Numbered from the stretch's first letter, positions 26,795 to 36,452 are shown. The stretch is DNA of 64,000 nucleotides from Rhizobium sp. CB3090 (GCF_029714285.1 NZ_CP121662.1:806001-870000); one strand, 5' to 3'. Notes: generated by a model from the letters alone, not told the origin. Made by a program: numbers and translations.

Positions 26795-28837
26795 CTATTT
26801 CGCGGCGTCCTCGTGAAAATGGTTGTAGACCTGCCGCGCTACCGCTTCGGAAATGCCTTCGACTGCCATCAGGTCGGAGAGCGCAGCGCGCGACACCGCC
26901 TTGGCGGTGCCGAAATGCTGCAGCAGCGCCCGCTTGCGAGACGGGCCGATTCCGCCGATTTCATCCAGCGGGTTTTTCACCATCTCCTTCTTGCGTCGCG
27001 CCCGGTGCGAGCCGATGGCGAAGCGATGCGCCTCGTCGCGCATACGCTGAATGAAGTAGAGCACGGGATCTCGCGGCGGCAGGGTGAAGCTCTCGCGGGC
27101 TGGCGCAAAGAAGCGTTCGCGTCCGGCATCGCGGTCGACACCCTTGGCGACGCCGATGGCGATGACGCTGTCGGTAATTCCGAGCTCTTCGAGAATGGCG
27201 CGCACCGCCATCATCTGCCCTTGGCCGCCATCGATGAGGATCACGTCCGGCCAGGCGGGGAAGGGTCGATCCGCTGCGTCGACGGCTACGGTCTCTGCGT
27301 CGAGGTTTCGATCTGGCTTTCCCTCTTCCTTCAAAAGGCGGGAGAAGCGCCGGGTCATGACTTCGCGCATCATGCCGAAATCGTCGCCAGGCGTGATGTC
27401 GGTCGATTTGATGTTGAACTTGCGGTATTGGCCTTTAACGAACCCTTCCGGTCCGGCCACCACCATGCCGCCGACCGCATTCGTGCCCATGATGTGCGAG
27501 TTATCGTAGATCTCGACGCGCTGCGGCACATAGGGAAGCTGAAATGTCTCCTTGAAGCCTTCGAGCAGCCGCGATTGCGAGGCGGTCTCGGCAAGCTTGC
27601 GGCCATGCGCCTCGCGGGCATTGGCGACGACATGATCGACCAGATCGCGCTTCTCGCCACGCTGCGGCACCAGGATCATGACCTTGTGACCCGCCTTTTC
27701 GCTAAGCGCTGCCGCCAGCAGCTCGATCTCCTCGACCGTCTCCGATAGCAGGATCTGCTTCGGCACCGGTTTGTCGTCATAGAACTGCGCCAGAAACGCG
27801 TTCAGCACTTCGGCGCCGGAAAGCGAAGGATCGGCCTTCGGGAAATAGGCGCGGTTGCCCCAGTTCTGCCCGGTGCGGAAGAAGAAGACCTGGATGCAGG
27901 AGATGCCGCCCTCGTGATGGATAGCGAAGATATCGGCTTCATCTACCCCGGCAGGATTGATGCCCTGATGGCTCTGCACATGCGACAGTGCCGCCAGCCG
28001 GTCGCGATAGACGGCTGCGCGCTCGAAATCGAGGTCTTCGGCGGCAGCGTTCATGGCTTCCGCCATGTGCGCCTTGACGTTCTGGCTTTTGCCGGAAAGG
28101 AAGTCCTTCGCCTCCTGCACCAGCTCGGCATAGCCCTCATCGCTGATTTCGCGCGTACAAGGCCCCGAGCAGCGCTTGATCTGATAGAGCAAGCAGGGCC
28201 TCGTGCGCGTCTCGAAAACGCTGTCGGTGCAGGTGCGGATCAGAAAGGCGCGCTGCAGCGAATTGATAGTGCGGCCGACGGCGCCCGCTGAGGCGAAGGG
28301 GCCGAAATATTCACCCTTGCGGGCCCGCGCGCCGCGATGCTTGAAGATCGCCGGCGCCCGATGATCGCCAGTAATGAGAATATAGGGAAAGGACTTGTCG
28401 TCCCGCAGCAATACATTGAAGCGCGGCCGTAAGCGCTTGATCAGATTCGCTTCCAGCAGCAGTGCTTCGGTCTCGGTGCGGGTGGTGACGAACTCCATAT
28501 TGGCGGTTTCGCGCACCATGCGGGCGATGCGGTTGGAATGCACACGGCCCATCGCATAGTTGGCGACGCGCTTCTTCAGGCTGCGGGCCTTGCCAACATA
28601 GAGCACGTCGCCGTCTTCATTGAACATGCGGTAGACGCCGGGATTGTTCGGCAGGCGCTTGACGAATTCCGCGATCAGCTCGGCGCCCCGAAGACCGGTT
28701 TCGTTCTTGCCGCCTTCGTTCCAGTCGACAGGCACGACGGGGGAGGCGCCGGCATCGCCTTCCACCTCGACGTCGTCTTCAATGTCTTCTGATTCGTCAT
28801 AGAGAATGCCGCCGTCGGGCAGCTTTCGTCCGTTCAT
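26795..28837 (-). CDS. uvrC: excinuclease ABC subunit C
   Basis: UvrC makes both incisions in nucleotide excision repair. The 680-residue product has a GIY-YIG domain ([20 protein letters not shown] from about residue 64) and a UvrB-interacting segment around [17 protein letters not shown]. The RNase H-like incision domain has [18 protein letters not shown] and [12 protein letters not shown]-terminal helix-hairpin-helix motifs are [18 protein letters not shown] and [16 protein letters not shown]. An acidic N-terminal extension of about 60 residues precedes the nuclease. The start overlaps the SDR stop by four bases. Confidence 0.97.
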   Translation of the reverse strand: MNGRKLPDGGILYDESEDIEDDVEVEGDAGASPVVPVDWNEGGKNETGLRGAELIAEFVKRLPNNPGVYRMFNEDGDVLYVGKARSLKKRVANYAMGRVHSNRIARMVRETANMEFVTTRTETEALLLEANLIKRLRPRFNVLLRDDKSFPYILITGDHRAPAIFKHRGARARKGEYFGPFASAGAVGRTINSLQRAFLIRTCTDSVFETRTRPCLLYQIKRCSGPCTREISDEGYAELVQEAKDFLSGKSQNVKAHMAEAMNAAAEDLDFERAAVYRDRLAALSHVQSHQGINPAGVDEADIFAIHHEGGISCIQVFFFRTGQNWGNRAYFPKADPSLSGAEVLNAFLAQFYDDKPVPKQILLSETVEEIELLAAALSEKAGHKVMILVPQRGEKRDLVDHVVANAREAHGRKLAETASQSRLLEGFKETFQLPYVPQRVEIYDNSHIMGTNAVGGMVVAGPEGFVKGQYRKFNIKSTDITPGDDFGMMREVMTRRFSRLLKEEGKPDRNLDAETVAVDAADRPFPAWPDVILIDGGQGQMMAVRAILEELGITDSVIAIGVAKGVDRDAGRERFFAPARESFTLPPRDPVLYFIQRMRDEAHRFAIGSHRARRKKEMVKNPLDEIGGIGPSRKRALLQHFGTAKAVSRAALSDLMAVEGISEAVARQVYNHFHEDAAK

Positions 28838-29601
28838 TCCATGCTCTCCGACACGTCAGGCGTTTCCCAGGCAAGATGCTGGCCGCCATCGAGCGCTATC
28901 ATTTGGCCCGTGATCGAAGGCGTGTCAAAAAGAAAGCGGACGGTGCGACCGAATTCCTCAAGCCCGGGCGCCACCTTCAATATGAGCCCATCGATTTGCG
29001 CCTGGAAGTCCTCTTCCGTCTGGCGGACGCTGCGCACCGTCGGACCGGGACCGATGGCATTGACCCGGATATCAGGCGCAAAACTCTGCGCCATCGTCTG
29101 GGTCGCCGTCCACAGGGCAGCCTTCGACAGCGTATAGGAATAGAAGCGCGGGTTCAGCGCCCAGACGCGCTGGTCGATAATATTGACGATCACCCCCGGG
29201 ATACCCTTCGGAAGCTGCCGCGCGAAATCCGCAGCGAGGATAGAGGGCGCGCGGACATGCACGGCAAAATGCGCATCGAAAGCCTCGGCATCGAAAAGAT
29301 CGGCAGAATCGCCCCGGAAAACGGAGGCGTTGTTGACGAGAAGATCCAGCGGTCCCAGCTCAGCAACGGCCCTTTCGATCAGCGTCGATGTCTCCGCCGA
29401 ATTTTGCAGGTCGGCCTTGATCGCCACCGCCTTTTTGCCTTGTTGCCGCAATTTCGCCACGACTTCGGCCGCCTCGTCCAGCGATTGATTGGCATGCAGC
29501 GCCACCGCAAAGCCGTTAGCCGACAAATCCTCTGCGATCGCCCGGCCTATTCTTTTTGATGCACCTGTTATCAGCGCGGTGCGTAGTTTTTCCTGGCTCA
29601 A
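28834..29601 (-). CDS. short-chain dehydrogenase/reductase, possibly FolM/pteridine-reductase-like
   Basis: The 255-residue product is a classical SDR with cofactor motif [19 protein letters not shown] and the NNAS motif in [17 protein letters not shown]. The active-site pair is [14 protein letters not shown] (Tyr-x3-Lys), with [16 protein letters not shown] residues after it. The [10 protein letters not shown] version of the glycine motif is typical of dihydromonapterin or pteridine reductases, so a folate-related role is possible but not shown. It is translationally coupled to uvrC (ATGA). Confidence 0.88.
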   Translation of the reverse strand: MSQEKLRTALITGASKRIGRAIAEDLSANGFAVALHANQSLDEAAEVVAKLRQQGKKAVAIKADLQNSAETSTLIERAVAELGPLDLLVNNASVFRGDSADLFDAEAFDAHFAVHVRAPSILAADFARQLPKGIPGVIVNIIDQRVWALNPRFYSYTLSKAALWTATQTMAQSFAPDIRVNAIGPGPTVRSVRQTEEDFQAQIDGLILKVAPGLEEFGRTVRFLFDTPSITGQMIALDGGQHLAWETPDVSESME

Positions 29602-29961
29602 GATGTCGCCTTTTCGTCGCCGTTACCCAACTGGCACTCATATAGGGCGTCGATACACCATATGAAAAGGTGCTTCTGTACGGCGCTCGGCAGAAGCAAC
29701 TTGCGTAAAACTTCAGTTATATTTCGATAAAAATAAGTATACCTGCTTTAACCGCTCATTATGGTTAACAATTCCTCTGTTGCGCTGAAGCAACATCGAA
29801 ATTCAGCCATGTCTGTGCCACAATGATATCATATTTTAGCTCTTCGAATTCCTCAATTGCATTCCAATTTCAGTCCCGATCCGGGAGGGACATCTTGTAA
29901 TTGCTCGTGGTGCTTCGAGGTCAACAGTAGACGAAGAACACGGGACTGAAAGGAGAAAAGT
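29602..29961. other. 360-base divergent intergenic region
   Basis: No open frame of credible length is present. The left part is the upstream region of the SDR-uvrC operon. The middle is AT-rich (29700-29840) with a TTAACC/GGTTAA inverted pair at 29748-29753 and 29763-29768. The right part is the leader of the outer-membrane protein gene, with the inverted repeats listed separately. Confidence 0.7.
29871..29948 (+). promoter_or_regulatory. structured leader of the outer-membrane protein gene
   Basis: CAGTCCCG at 29871-29878 is exactly complementary to CGGGACTG at 29941-29948, just before the AAGGAG ribosome site. Inside it, TCCCG-ATC-CGGGA forms a competing small hairpin. The long-range pairing would bring the leader ends together beside the ribosome site and might tune mRNA stability or translation. 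Confidence 0.4.
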
Positions 29962-30594
29962 ATGCGTACTCTCATCACGACCCTTATGGTCTCTGGTTTT
30001 GCTCTCGGTGGCTTCACCGCGGCTCATGCAGCCGATGCTGTGGAGCAGGTTCCGCAGCCGCCCGTCGCTCAGGAAGCTCCGCCGGCCGTCAACAACTGGT
30101 CCGGTTTCTACATCGGTGGCGCTGGCGACTGGAATGCCGGTCACTTCAACCATAACGGCAACTCCTATGGCTTCGGCGGCCAGGCCTTCACCGGCTACAA
30201 TTGGCAGCAGGGCCAGATCGTATACGGTGTTGAAGGTGACCTTGGCTATGCCGACTCCGACTCGACCCGCAATGGCCTCACTGCCAAGAACGGCGTAAAC
30301 GGCTCGGTTCGCGGCCGTATCGGTTACGACTTCAACCCGTTCATGCTGTACGGCACCGCCGGTCTGGCAATCGGCCAGAACAAGCTCGAAGACGCTACCT
30401 CGTCCGAAAGCAAGACGGCTGTCGGTTACACGGTCGGCGCCGGCGCTGAAACATTCTTGACGAACAACATCACGGCTCGTCTCGAATACCGTTACACCGA
30501 CTACGGCAAGAAGAATTTCAACCTCGACTCCGGCAGCTTCTCGCGCGGCTATGACGAGCAGAGCGTCAAGGTCGGTATCGGCGTCAAGTTCTGA
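29962..30594 (+). CDS. outer-membrane beta-barrel protein, RopB/Omp25 family
   Basis: The 210-residue product has a signal peptide ending AAHAADA, a short Pro-rich linker, and then an eight-strand-type barrel starting NNWSGFYIGGAGDWNAGHF. The barrel ends GYDEQSVKVGIGVKF with the terminal Phe required for outer-membrane assembly. The GFYIGG motif and the TARLEYRYTDYG strand are hallmarks of the rhizobial RopB and Brucella Omp25/Omp31 group. These are abundant surface proteins that stabilise the envelope. A strong AAGGAG ribosome site, a long leader and a strong terminator fit high expression. Confidence 0.92.
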   Translation: MRTLITTLMVSGFALGGFTAAHAADAVEQVPQPPVAQEAPPAVNNWSGFYIGGAGDWNAGHFNHNGNSYGFGGQAFTGYNWQQGQIVYGVEGDLGYADSDSTRNGLTAKNGVNGSVRGRIGYDFNPFMLYGTAGLAIGQNKLEDATSSESKTAVGYTVGAGAETFLTNNITARLEYRYTDYGKKNFNLDSGSFSRGYDEQSVKVGIGVKF

Positions 30595-30617
30595 TAATTT
30601 GATGGCATAATCTGACG

Positions 30618-30645
30618 AAAGCCGGGGTTTGCGCCCCGGCTTTTT
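30618..30645 (+). terminator. terminator of the outer-membrane protein gene
   Basis: AAAGCCGGGG at 30618-30627 pairs with CCCCGGCTTT at 30634-30643, followed by more T residues. The stem equals that of the ndk terminator at 22985. Confidence 0.88.
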
Positions 30646-30749
30646 CCGTTTCACGGTTCTGAATATTTAAGCGCGTCCTTCGGAAAGTCCGTCGAGGCGG
30701 CGCGTTTTCGTCGATTTCGGGAAGACTGAGGCAGTCTGCCAGAGCTAAT

Positions 30750-30794
30750 GCATGTCGCGCAAAAGTGTGCGGCGGTTTTGCGAGAACGACATGC
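30750..30794. repeat. 45-base palindromic intergenic repeat
   Basis: GCATGTCG at 30750-30757 and CGACATGC at 30787-30794 are perfect inverted copies. Inside them CGCAAAA and TTTTGCG form a second perfect arm around GTGTGCGGCGG. I recall near-identical sequences as abundant intergenic repeats in Rhizobium and Agrobacterium. Only one copy is in this window. It lies between the outer-membrane protein and GST genes. Confidence 0.65.
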
Positions 30795-30845
30795 AAAAAC
30801 AAAGAGCTAAAGCGTCGGAGCGAATCTGAAAGATCGCGACGAGCT

Positions 30846-31445
30846 TTAAGCCTGCTGCGGTTTCATCGCCTGATAATCCGGAAAGTGCTTTTCGAACTTG
30901 CCTGCCCAATCGATCAGGTCAGCGTGGTCCGCTTCCCATTGTCCCTCGAAGCGAAGTTGCAGATAGCCCAATAGGGAAGCGAGTGCGAAATGTCCGCCGT
31001 GCAGCTTCTTGCCAATCTTTGGCGGTTCGGCATTGAGATGGGCGAGCGTGCGGCTCACCTTCGTCCACTGCCGGTCGATCCAAGGCTGGTGCTGCTTCTC
31101 CTGATCGCGCAGGCGCCGCTCGTAAACGATCGACAAGAGGCATTCGCTGGTGCCGTCGCAAAGCGCTTCCAGCACCTCGGCGTCGATGCGCTTGCTATCC
31201 TTCGCAGGATAAAGCCTCTTGCCCTTCTGCCGATGGAAATGATGCATGATGGCGCGACTGTCGAAGATCGACACGCCGTCTTCCGTCAGCAGCGTCGGGA
31301 TCTTGCCGAGCGGATTGTTGTCGACCAGCACGGCCGGACCGGCATTGGTGTCGACGTGGATTTCGGTGAGGTCGATGCCGAGATAGCGGGCTGCCATCCG
31401 CACCTTGCTGGAGAAGGGGGAAGGGGGCGAGCAGAGAAGCTTCAT
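30846..31445 (-). CDS. glutathione S-transferase family protein
   Basis: The 199-residue product has an N-terminal thioredoxin-like domain beginning MKLLCSPPSPFSSKVRMAAR. It includes the glutathione-binding NPLGKIPTLL (cis-proline) and IFDSRAIMHH (SNAIL-like loop), followed by a helical C-terminal domain. The catalytic residue is probably a serine or cysteine in the CSPPSPFSSK stretch. The substrate is unknown. It lies 31 bases downstream of rlmJ on the same strand. Confidence 0.9.
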   Translation of the reverse strand: MKLLCSPPSPFSSKVRMAARYLGIDLTEIHVDTNAGPAVLVDNNPLGKIPTLLTEDGVSIFDSRAIMHHFHRQKGKRLYPAKDSKRIDAEVLEALCDGTSECLLSIVYERRLRDQEKQHQPWIDRQWTKVSRTLAHLNAEPPKIGKKLHGGHFALASLLGYLQLRFEGQWEADHADLIDWAGKFEKHFPDYQAMKPQQA

Positions 31446-31476
31446 GGGATCACCTATGTAATGTGCGAACGAAATA

Positions 31477-32328
31477 TCAATGTTCGCCGCGCAGCCAGAA
31501 GGCGCGTTGCGAGGCGAAGCGGTCCTGCGCCAGCATATCCTTCAGGGCCGGCAGCAATGCATGCAGCTCGTCCTTCAGCGTGAAGGGTGGGTTGACGATA
31601 ATGAGGCCGGAGCCGGTCAGTCCGGTGAAGCCGCGATCGCTTTTGACCGTCAGCTCGGCGCAAAGCATCTTCGGAATCTCCAGTGCCTGCAGAGTCTCGT
31701 GAAAAGCCTTGATCGGCGCATCCTTCTTGAGGGGATACCACAGACAATAGGTGCCGCCGGGAAAGCGTCGCCAGGCCTTCGCAAGGCCGTCCACCAGCCG
31801 CTCATATTCGCCGTCCTCCTCGAAAGGCGGATCGACGAGCACGATGCCACGCTTCTCCTTCGGCGGCAGATGCGCGCCGAGCGCCAGCCAGCCGTCGAGT
31901 TCGGTGATACGCGCATGATGATCGCCCTCGAACAACCGATGCAGCCGCTGGAAATCCTCCGGATGCAGCTCCATTGCGGATAGCCGGTCCTGTGGGCGAA
32001 ACAGTATGCGGGCAAGCTTCGGTGAGCCGGGGTAGAACCGCAGGCCGCCTTCAGGATTGAGTTCCCGGACCGCGGTGAGATAGGGCTCCAGCAGATCGGC
32101 CACTTGCGGCACGAGCTCGGCCTCCAGCAGCCGGCCGATCCCGTCTCGCCACTCGCCGGTCTTCTGCGCTTCTTCCGAAGAGAGATCGTAGAGCCCGATA
32201 CCGGCATGGGTGTCGAGGACACGGAAGGCCTTGTCCTTGTTCTGCAGATAGCGGACGAGGCGGGCAAGTACCGCGTGCTTCAGCACATCGGCGAAATTGC
32301 CCGCGTGGTAGATATGCCGATAGTTCAT
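31477..32328 (-). CDS. rlmJ: 23S rRNA (adenine2030-N6)-methyltransferase RlmJ
   Basis: The 283-residue product begins MNYRHIYHAGNFADVLKHAV, the diagnostic start of RlmJ (YhiR). It has the SAM loop VLDTHAGIGLYDL and the catalytic DPPF in GIVLVDPPFEEDGEY, the N6-adenine methyltransferase motif. It methylates A2030 of 23S rRNA. The ATG at 32328 is chosen because it gives the conserved N-terminus. An upstream alternative adds six residues. It is divergent from the molybdopterin oxidoreductase gene across 81 bases. Confidence 0.95.
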   Translation of the reverse strand: MNYRHIYHAGNFADVLKHAVLARLVRYLQNKDKAFRVLDTHAGIGLYDLSSEEAQKTGEWRDGIGRLLEAELVPQVADLLEPYLTAVRELNPEGGLRFYPGSPKLARILFRPQDRLSAMELHPEDFQRLHRLFEGDHHARITELDGWLALGAHLPPKEKRGIVLVDPPFEEDGEYERLVDGLAKAWRRFPGGTYCLWYPLKKDAPIKAFHETLQALEIPKMLCAELTVKSDRGFTGLTGSGLIIVNPPFTLKDELHALLPALKDMLAQDRFASQRAFWLRGEH

Positions 32329-32409
32329 TGTCGGTGAAGTCCGCATGAATTGTTGCGATGGGCCAGATTATGCCTTTTGGCCGGACAGGGCATGAAATAT
32401 ACAAAGGCC

Positions 32410-34533
32410 ATGAACATTGCGACCCCTATTCACGCCAAATCGCGGATCGGACACACAGCCTGTCCGCATGACTGTCCCTCCACCTGCGCGTTGGAGATCG
32501 ATTTGACGGAGGATGGCCGGATCGGCCGCGTGCGCGGCGCGGGCGACCATTCCTACACGTCGGGCGTCATCTGCGCCAAGGTCGCCCGCTATGCCGAGCG
32601 GCTCTACCATCCGGACCGGCTGATAAAGCCGCTGCGCCGCGCCGGCGCCAAGGGAGAGGGCCGCTGGCAGGAGATCTCCTGGGACGACGCGCTGGACGAA
32701 ATCGCCAATGCCTTCGTCAAGGCTGAGGCAAAAGACGGCAGCGAGGCGATCTGGCCCTATTATTACGCCGGCACCATGGGCTGGGTTCAGCGTGATTCCA
32801 TCAATCGGCTGCGGCATGCGAAGCGATATTCCGGCTTCTTTTCCTCGATCTGCACCAACCCGGCCTGGACGGGCTTCACCATGGCGACGGGTACGCTGCG
32901 CGGCCCCGATCCGCGTGAGATGGGCTACACCGATTGCGTGGTCATCTGGGGCACCAACGCGGTCTCGACCCAGGTCAATGTGATGACGCATGCGGTGAAG
33001 TCGCGCAAGGAGCGCGGCGCCAAGATCGTCGTCATCGATATCTACGACAATCCGACGATGAAGCAGGCCGACATGGCGCTGATCGTCAAGCCGGGCACCG
33101 ATGCCGCGCTCGCCTGCGCCGTGATGCACATCGCCTTCCGCGACGGTCATGCCGATCGGGCTTACATGGCCAAGTATGCCGACGATCCGACCGGCCTTGA
33201 GCAGCATCTGAAGACGAAGACGCCGGAATGGGCGGCTGCGATCACCGGCCTGTCCGTCGATGAGATCGAAGCCTTCGCCAAGCTCGTCGGCACGACAAAG
33301 AAGACCTATTTCCGCCTCGGCTATGGCTTTACCCGGCAACGCAACGGTGCGGTCGCGATGCACGCGGCGGCCTCGATCGCCACGGTCCTCGGCTCCTGGC
33401 AATATGAGGGCGGCGGTGCGTTCCATTCCAACAGCGATATTTTTCGCATGGACGCGAGCGAGCTGACGGGCCGGTCGATGCTGGACTCGGATATCCGTAT
33501 GATCGACCAGTCGCAGATCGGTCGGGCTTTGACCGGCGACGCCGTCGCTTTGCGCCACCGCGGCCCGGTGACCGCCATGCTGATCCAGAACACCAACCCG
33601 GTGAACATCGCGCCGGAACAGCGACTGGTGAAGCGCGGCTTTGCCCGCAACGATCTTTTCGTTGCCGTGCATGAACAATTCATGACCGACACCGCTGAAA
33701 TGGCCGATATCGTCATCCCCGCCACCATGTTCGTTGAGCATGACGACATCTACCGCGCCGGCGGGCAGAACCATATCCTGCTTGGCCCGAAGCTGGTCGA
33801 GCCGCCGCCGGCGGTTCGCAGCAATCTCTTCGTCATCGAGGAACTGGCCAAGCGCCTCGGCGTCGCCGACCGCCCCGGTTTCGGGTTTTCAGCCCGCGAG
33901 ATGATCGACCGCATTCTGGAGCGAAGCGGCCTGCCGGATTACGATCATTTCCTTGAGCATAAATGGTTCGATCGCCAGCCGGTTTTTGAGGAGGCGCATT
34001 TCCTCAATGGTTTCGCTCATCCCGACGGCAAGTTCCGCTTCCGTCCGGATTGGGTCAACCAGCCGGCTCCGAACCGGCCGCCGGAAGCTGTCGGTCTGCT
34101 CGGCCCCCATATCGAGCTCCCGCAGTTTCCGGACCAGGTCGACGTCATCGAAGTTGCAGATCCCGATCATCCGTTCCGGCTTGCCACATCGCCGTCGCGC
34201 AATTTCTTGAATTCGAGCTTTTCGGAAACGAAGACCTCTCGCCAGAAGGAAGGCCGCCCGGAAGTGATGATTAATCCGGCGGACGCCGCAGCGTTGGGCA
34301 TCGCCCATGGCGACCTCGTTCAGCTCGGCAATCTCAGAGGCGATATCCGCATCCATGCGCGCATCACCACCGAAGTGAAGCCGGGCGTGCTGATTGCCGA
34401 GGGGCTGTGGCCGAACAAGGCGCATGTCGATGGCGAAGGGATCAATGTTCTGACCGGTGCCGATCCTGTCGCTCCCTATGGCGGCGCGGCCGTCCACGAT
34501 AACAAGGTGTGGTTGCGGAAGGGTAGAGCATGA
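32410..34533 (+). CDS. molybdopterin oxidoreductase with Fe-S motif (DMSO reductase superfamily)
   Basis: The 707-residue product has an N-terminal 4Fe-4S motif (TACPHDCPSTCALEI, then GVICAKVARY) and the molybdopterin-binding core with SSICTNPAWTGFTMATGTL and VVIWGTNAVSTQVNVM. The C-terminal molydopterin dinucleotide-binding domain includes VMINPADAAALGIAHGDLVQ. No twin-arginine signal is seen, so it is probably cytoplasmic. The electron acceptor and substrate are unknown. An ATG at 32410 (MNIATPIHAKSRIG) is preferred over upstream alternatives. The stop overlaps the NudK-like start by four bases. Confidence 0.9.
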   Translation: MNIATPIHAKSRIGHTACPHDCPSTCALEIDLTEDGRIGRVRGAGDHSYTSGVICAKVARYAERLYHPDRLIKPLRRAGAKGEGRWQEISWDDALDEIANAFVKAEAKDGSEAIWPYYYAGTMGWVQRDSINRLRHAKRYSGFFSSICTNPAWTGFTMATGTLRGPDPREMGYTDCVVIWGTNAVSTQVNVMTHAVKSRKERGAKIVVIDIYDNPTMKQADMALIVKPGTDAALACAVMHIAFRDGHADRAYMAKYADDPTGLEQHLKTKTPEWAAAITGLSVDEIEAFAKLVGTTKKTYFRLGYGFTRQRNGAVAMHAAASIATVLGSWQYEGGGAFHSNSDIFRMDASELTGRSMLDSDIRMIDQSQIGRALTGDAVALRHRGPVTAMLIQNTNPVNIAPEQRLVKRGFARNDLFVAVHEQFMTDTAEMADIVIPATMFVEHDDIYRAGGQNHILLGPKLVEPPPAVRSNLFVIEELAKRLGVADRPGFGFSAREMIDRILERSGLPDYDHFLEHKWFDRQPVFEEAHFLNGFAHPDGKFRFRPDWVNQPAPNRPPEAVGLLGPHIELPQFPDQVDVIEVADPDHPFRLATSPSRNFLNSSFSETKTSRQKEGRPEVMINPADAAALGIAHGDLVQLGNLRGDIRIHARITTEVKPGVLIAEGLWPNKAHVDGEGINVLTGADPVAPYGGAAVHDNKVWLRKGRA

Positions 34534-35123
34534 ACAAGTTCGACAAGGCGAAGGTCGAGATCGTCAGCGAGAAGACGCTTTCCGACCAATGGACGCGGCT
34601 CAGCACCTTCGACATCGACTACACGGATTCGACGGGCGACACGCATCGGGTAAAGCGGGAAATCTATCACCGCACGCCGGCCGCCTGCATCCTGCTCTAT
34701 GATCCTAAGCGCGAAAAGGTCATCCTCGTGCGGCAATTCCGTTTGCCGGCCCATCTCACCGGCTTTCCCGCCTGGATGATCGAAGTGCCCGCCGGCTTGC
34801 TCGATGGCGATCATCCGGAAGAGGCGATCCGCCGCGAGGCAATGGAGGAAACCGGCTTCCGTGTTCGTGATGTCCGCTTTCTGTTCAAAGCATTCACCTC
34901 GCCGGGCGCCATCACTGAGATCATCCATTTCTTTGCCGCTGTGGTCGATACCACGGACCGCATCGGCAACGGCGGCGGGCTCGCCCACGAGCACGAGGAT
35001 ATCGAGGTGCTCGAAGTGCCGCTTGCCGAAACCATGGCGATGATCGAAGCGGGCGAAATCTACGACGCCAAGACGATCATGCTGCTGCAATGGGCAATGT
35101 TGAACAAGGCAAGCCTGAAATAG
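34530..35123 (+). CDS. nudK: NUDIX hydrolase, NudK-like GDP-mannose pyrophosphatase
   Basis: The 197-residue product has a Nudix box GLLDGDHPEEAIRREAMEET that ends in the REAMEETG core. It also has the downstream SPGAITEIIHFFAA and EDIEVLEVPLAETMAMIE, which match E. coli NudK (GDP-mannose hydrolase) as I recall it. ADP-ribose is the main alternative substrate of this subgroup. The cytoplasmic enzyme would recycle a sugar nucleotide. It is coupled to the molybdopterin oxidoreductase gene by ATGA, an association with no obvious biochemical link. Confidence 0.8.
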   Translation: MNKFDKAKVEIVSEKTLSDQWTRLSTFDIDYTDSTGDTHRVKREIYHRTPAACILLYDPKREKVILVRQFRLPAHLTGFPAWMIEVPAGLLDGDHPEEAIRREAMEETGFRVRDVRFLFKAFTSPGAITEIIHFFAAVVDTTDRIGNGGGLAHEHEDIEVLEVPLAETMAMIEAGEIYDAKTIMLLQWAMLNKASLK

Positions 35124-35166
35124 GCCGCCCAGAAGCGTGCAGGCGCTGTCAAAATCGATGCCGTAG

Positions 35167-35184
35167 CTTTCATTATGATGTCAC
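35167..35184 (+). promoter_or_regulatory. Pho-box-like sequence before phnM
   Basis: CTTTCAT-TATG-ATGTCAC fits the two 7-base repeats with 4-base spacing of a PhoB box (CTGTCAT twice) at 11 of 14 positions. It lies about 90 bases before the phnM start. Regulation by PhoB would suit a phosphonate gene but is not shown. Confidence 0.4.
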
Positions 35185-35271
35185 GAATCGCGACTACCGA
35201 GGAGCGCTCACCGGAATAGGGCCGGACCACCATACCTCCAAAACGATTGATGCTATTTCAGGAGAAAGCCG

Positions 35272-36441
35272 ATGTGGCTCAGCAATTTCACGCTCGTTCT
35301 TCCCGGTGAAGTCGTCGATCAAGGCTCTGTTCGCATCGAGGATGGCGTGATCGCTGAGATCCGGCCCGAGCTGGTGGAGGCTGCGACGTTCGATGGCGGC
35401 GGACGGCTGCTGATGCCGGGCTTCGTCGATCTGCACGGCGACATGATCGAGCGCGAAATCGCGCCGCGGCCGAATGCGACGATGCCGATCGATTTCGGTA
35501 TCCATGAACTCGACAAGAAACTCGCGGCAGCCGGTGTCACCACCGCCTATGCCGCCGTCTCCTTCGCCACCGAAAGCGTCTACGGGCACGTGCGCTCGCT
35601 GGAAACCACCTCGGCGGTGATCAAGGGCATCAACAGCCTAAGAGACCATCTGCTAATCGACCATCGCGTCCATGCCCGCTACGAGATCACCAATGTCGGC
35701 GCGGCGCCGACGCTGGAGCGGCTGCTGGAAGATGGTTTCGTCGATATGGTGTCGCTGACGGACCATACGCCGGGGCAGGGGCAATACAACAATATCGAAA
35801 GTTATATCCTCAGCATGTCCGAGCGCCGCGGCATCACCCGCGAAGCTGCCGAGGAAGTGCTGGCACGCCGCATCGCGATGCGGCAGGACCCGGCTATCGA
35901 ACACAAGCTTCGCGATATCGTCGGCCTGTCCTTGAAGCACAGGCTTTCGCTCGCCTCGCATGACGATGACAGCGCGGAAAAGGTGGCCGAAATGTTCGAT
36001 CTCGGTGTCACGATCAGCGAATTCCCGGTGACGCTGCCGGCCGCCGAAGAGGCCCGCCGTCGCGGCCTCTGGACGCTGATGGGCGCGCCGAATGCTTTGC
36101 GCGGCCAATCCATGTCCGGAAATCTGAGTGCGCTCGATGCCGCCGGCGCCGGCCTGCTTGGCATCATCGCCGCCGATTATCACCCGGCCGCTTTCGTCCC
36201 GGCGATTTTCAAGATCGCCGACGTCGTCAATGGCGGTCTCCTGGCAGCCGTGGCCATGGCGACGGCCAATGCCGCGCGGGCGGCGGGACTCACGGATCGC
36301 GGCGAGATCGCCGTCGGCCAGAAGGCCGATCTGGTGGCCGTCGAGCATGGCGCTGTTCACCGCATCCGCGCAACCTTCCGCAACGGCCGCGTCGTCTACA
36401 GCGACGGCACGCTGCATCCGTTGATGGTAATGGCTGCGTAA
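35272..36441 (+). CDS. phnM: PhnM-type amidohydrolase (RPnTP diphosphatase)
   Basis: The 389-residue product has amidohydrolase features typical of PhnM: LLMPGFVDLHGDMIEREIAP (HxD-like metal site), SLTDHTPGQGQY and SLASHDDDSAEKVAEMFD. It ends with the usual amidohydrolase stretch RGEIAVGQKADLVAVE. PhnM removes pyrophosphate from ribose 1-methylphosphonate 5-triphosphate in the C-P lyase route. No other phn gene is present, so this is either a stray copy or a relative with another substrate. A GGAGA ribosome site precedes the ATG. It converges on purN with an 11-base gap. Confidence 0.87.
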   Translation: MWLSNFTLVLPGEVVDQGSVRIEDGVIAEIRPELVEAATFDGGGRLLMPGFVDLHGDMIEREIAPRPNATMPIDFGIHELDKKLAAAGVTTAYAAVSFATESVYGHVRSLETTSAVIKGINSLRDHLLIDHRVHARYEITNVGAAPTLERLLEDGFVDMVSLTDHTPGQGQYNNIESYILSMSERRGITREAAEEVLARRIAMRQDPAIEHKLRDIVGLSLKHRLSLASHDDDSAEKVAEMFDLGVTISEFPVTLPAAEEARRRGLWTLMGAPNALRGQSMSGNLSALDAAGAGLLGIIAADYHPAAFVPAIFKIADVVNGGLLAAVAMATANAARAAGLTDRGEIAVGQKADLVAVEHGAVHRIRATFRNGRVVYSDGTLHPLMVMAA

Positions 36442-36452
36442 AGGAAACGCTG

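Noticed and set aside
35124..35160. Pho box at CTGTCAAAATC further upstream of phnM
   Set aside because: The second 7-base half does not match. The site at 35167 is better.
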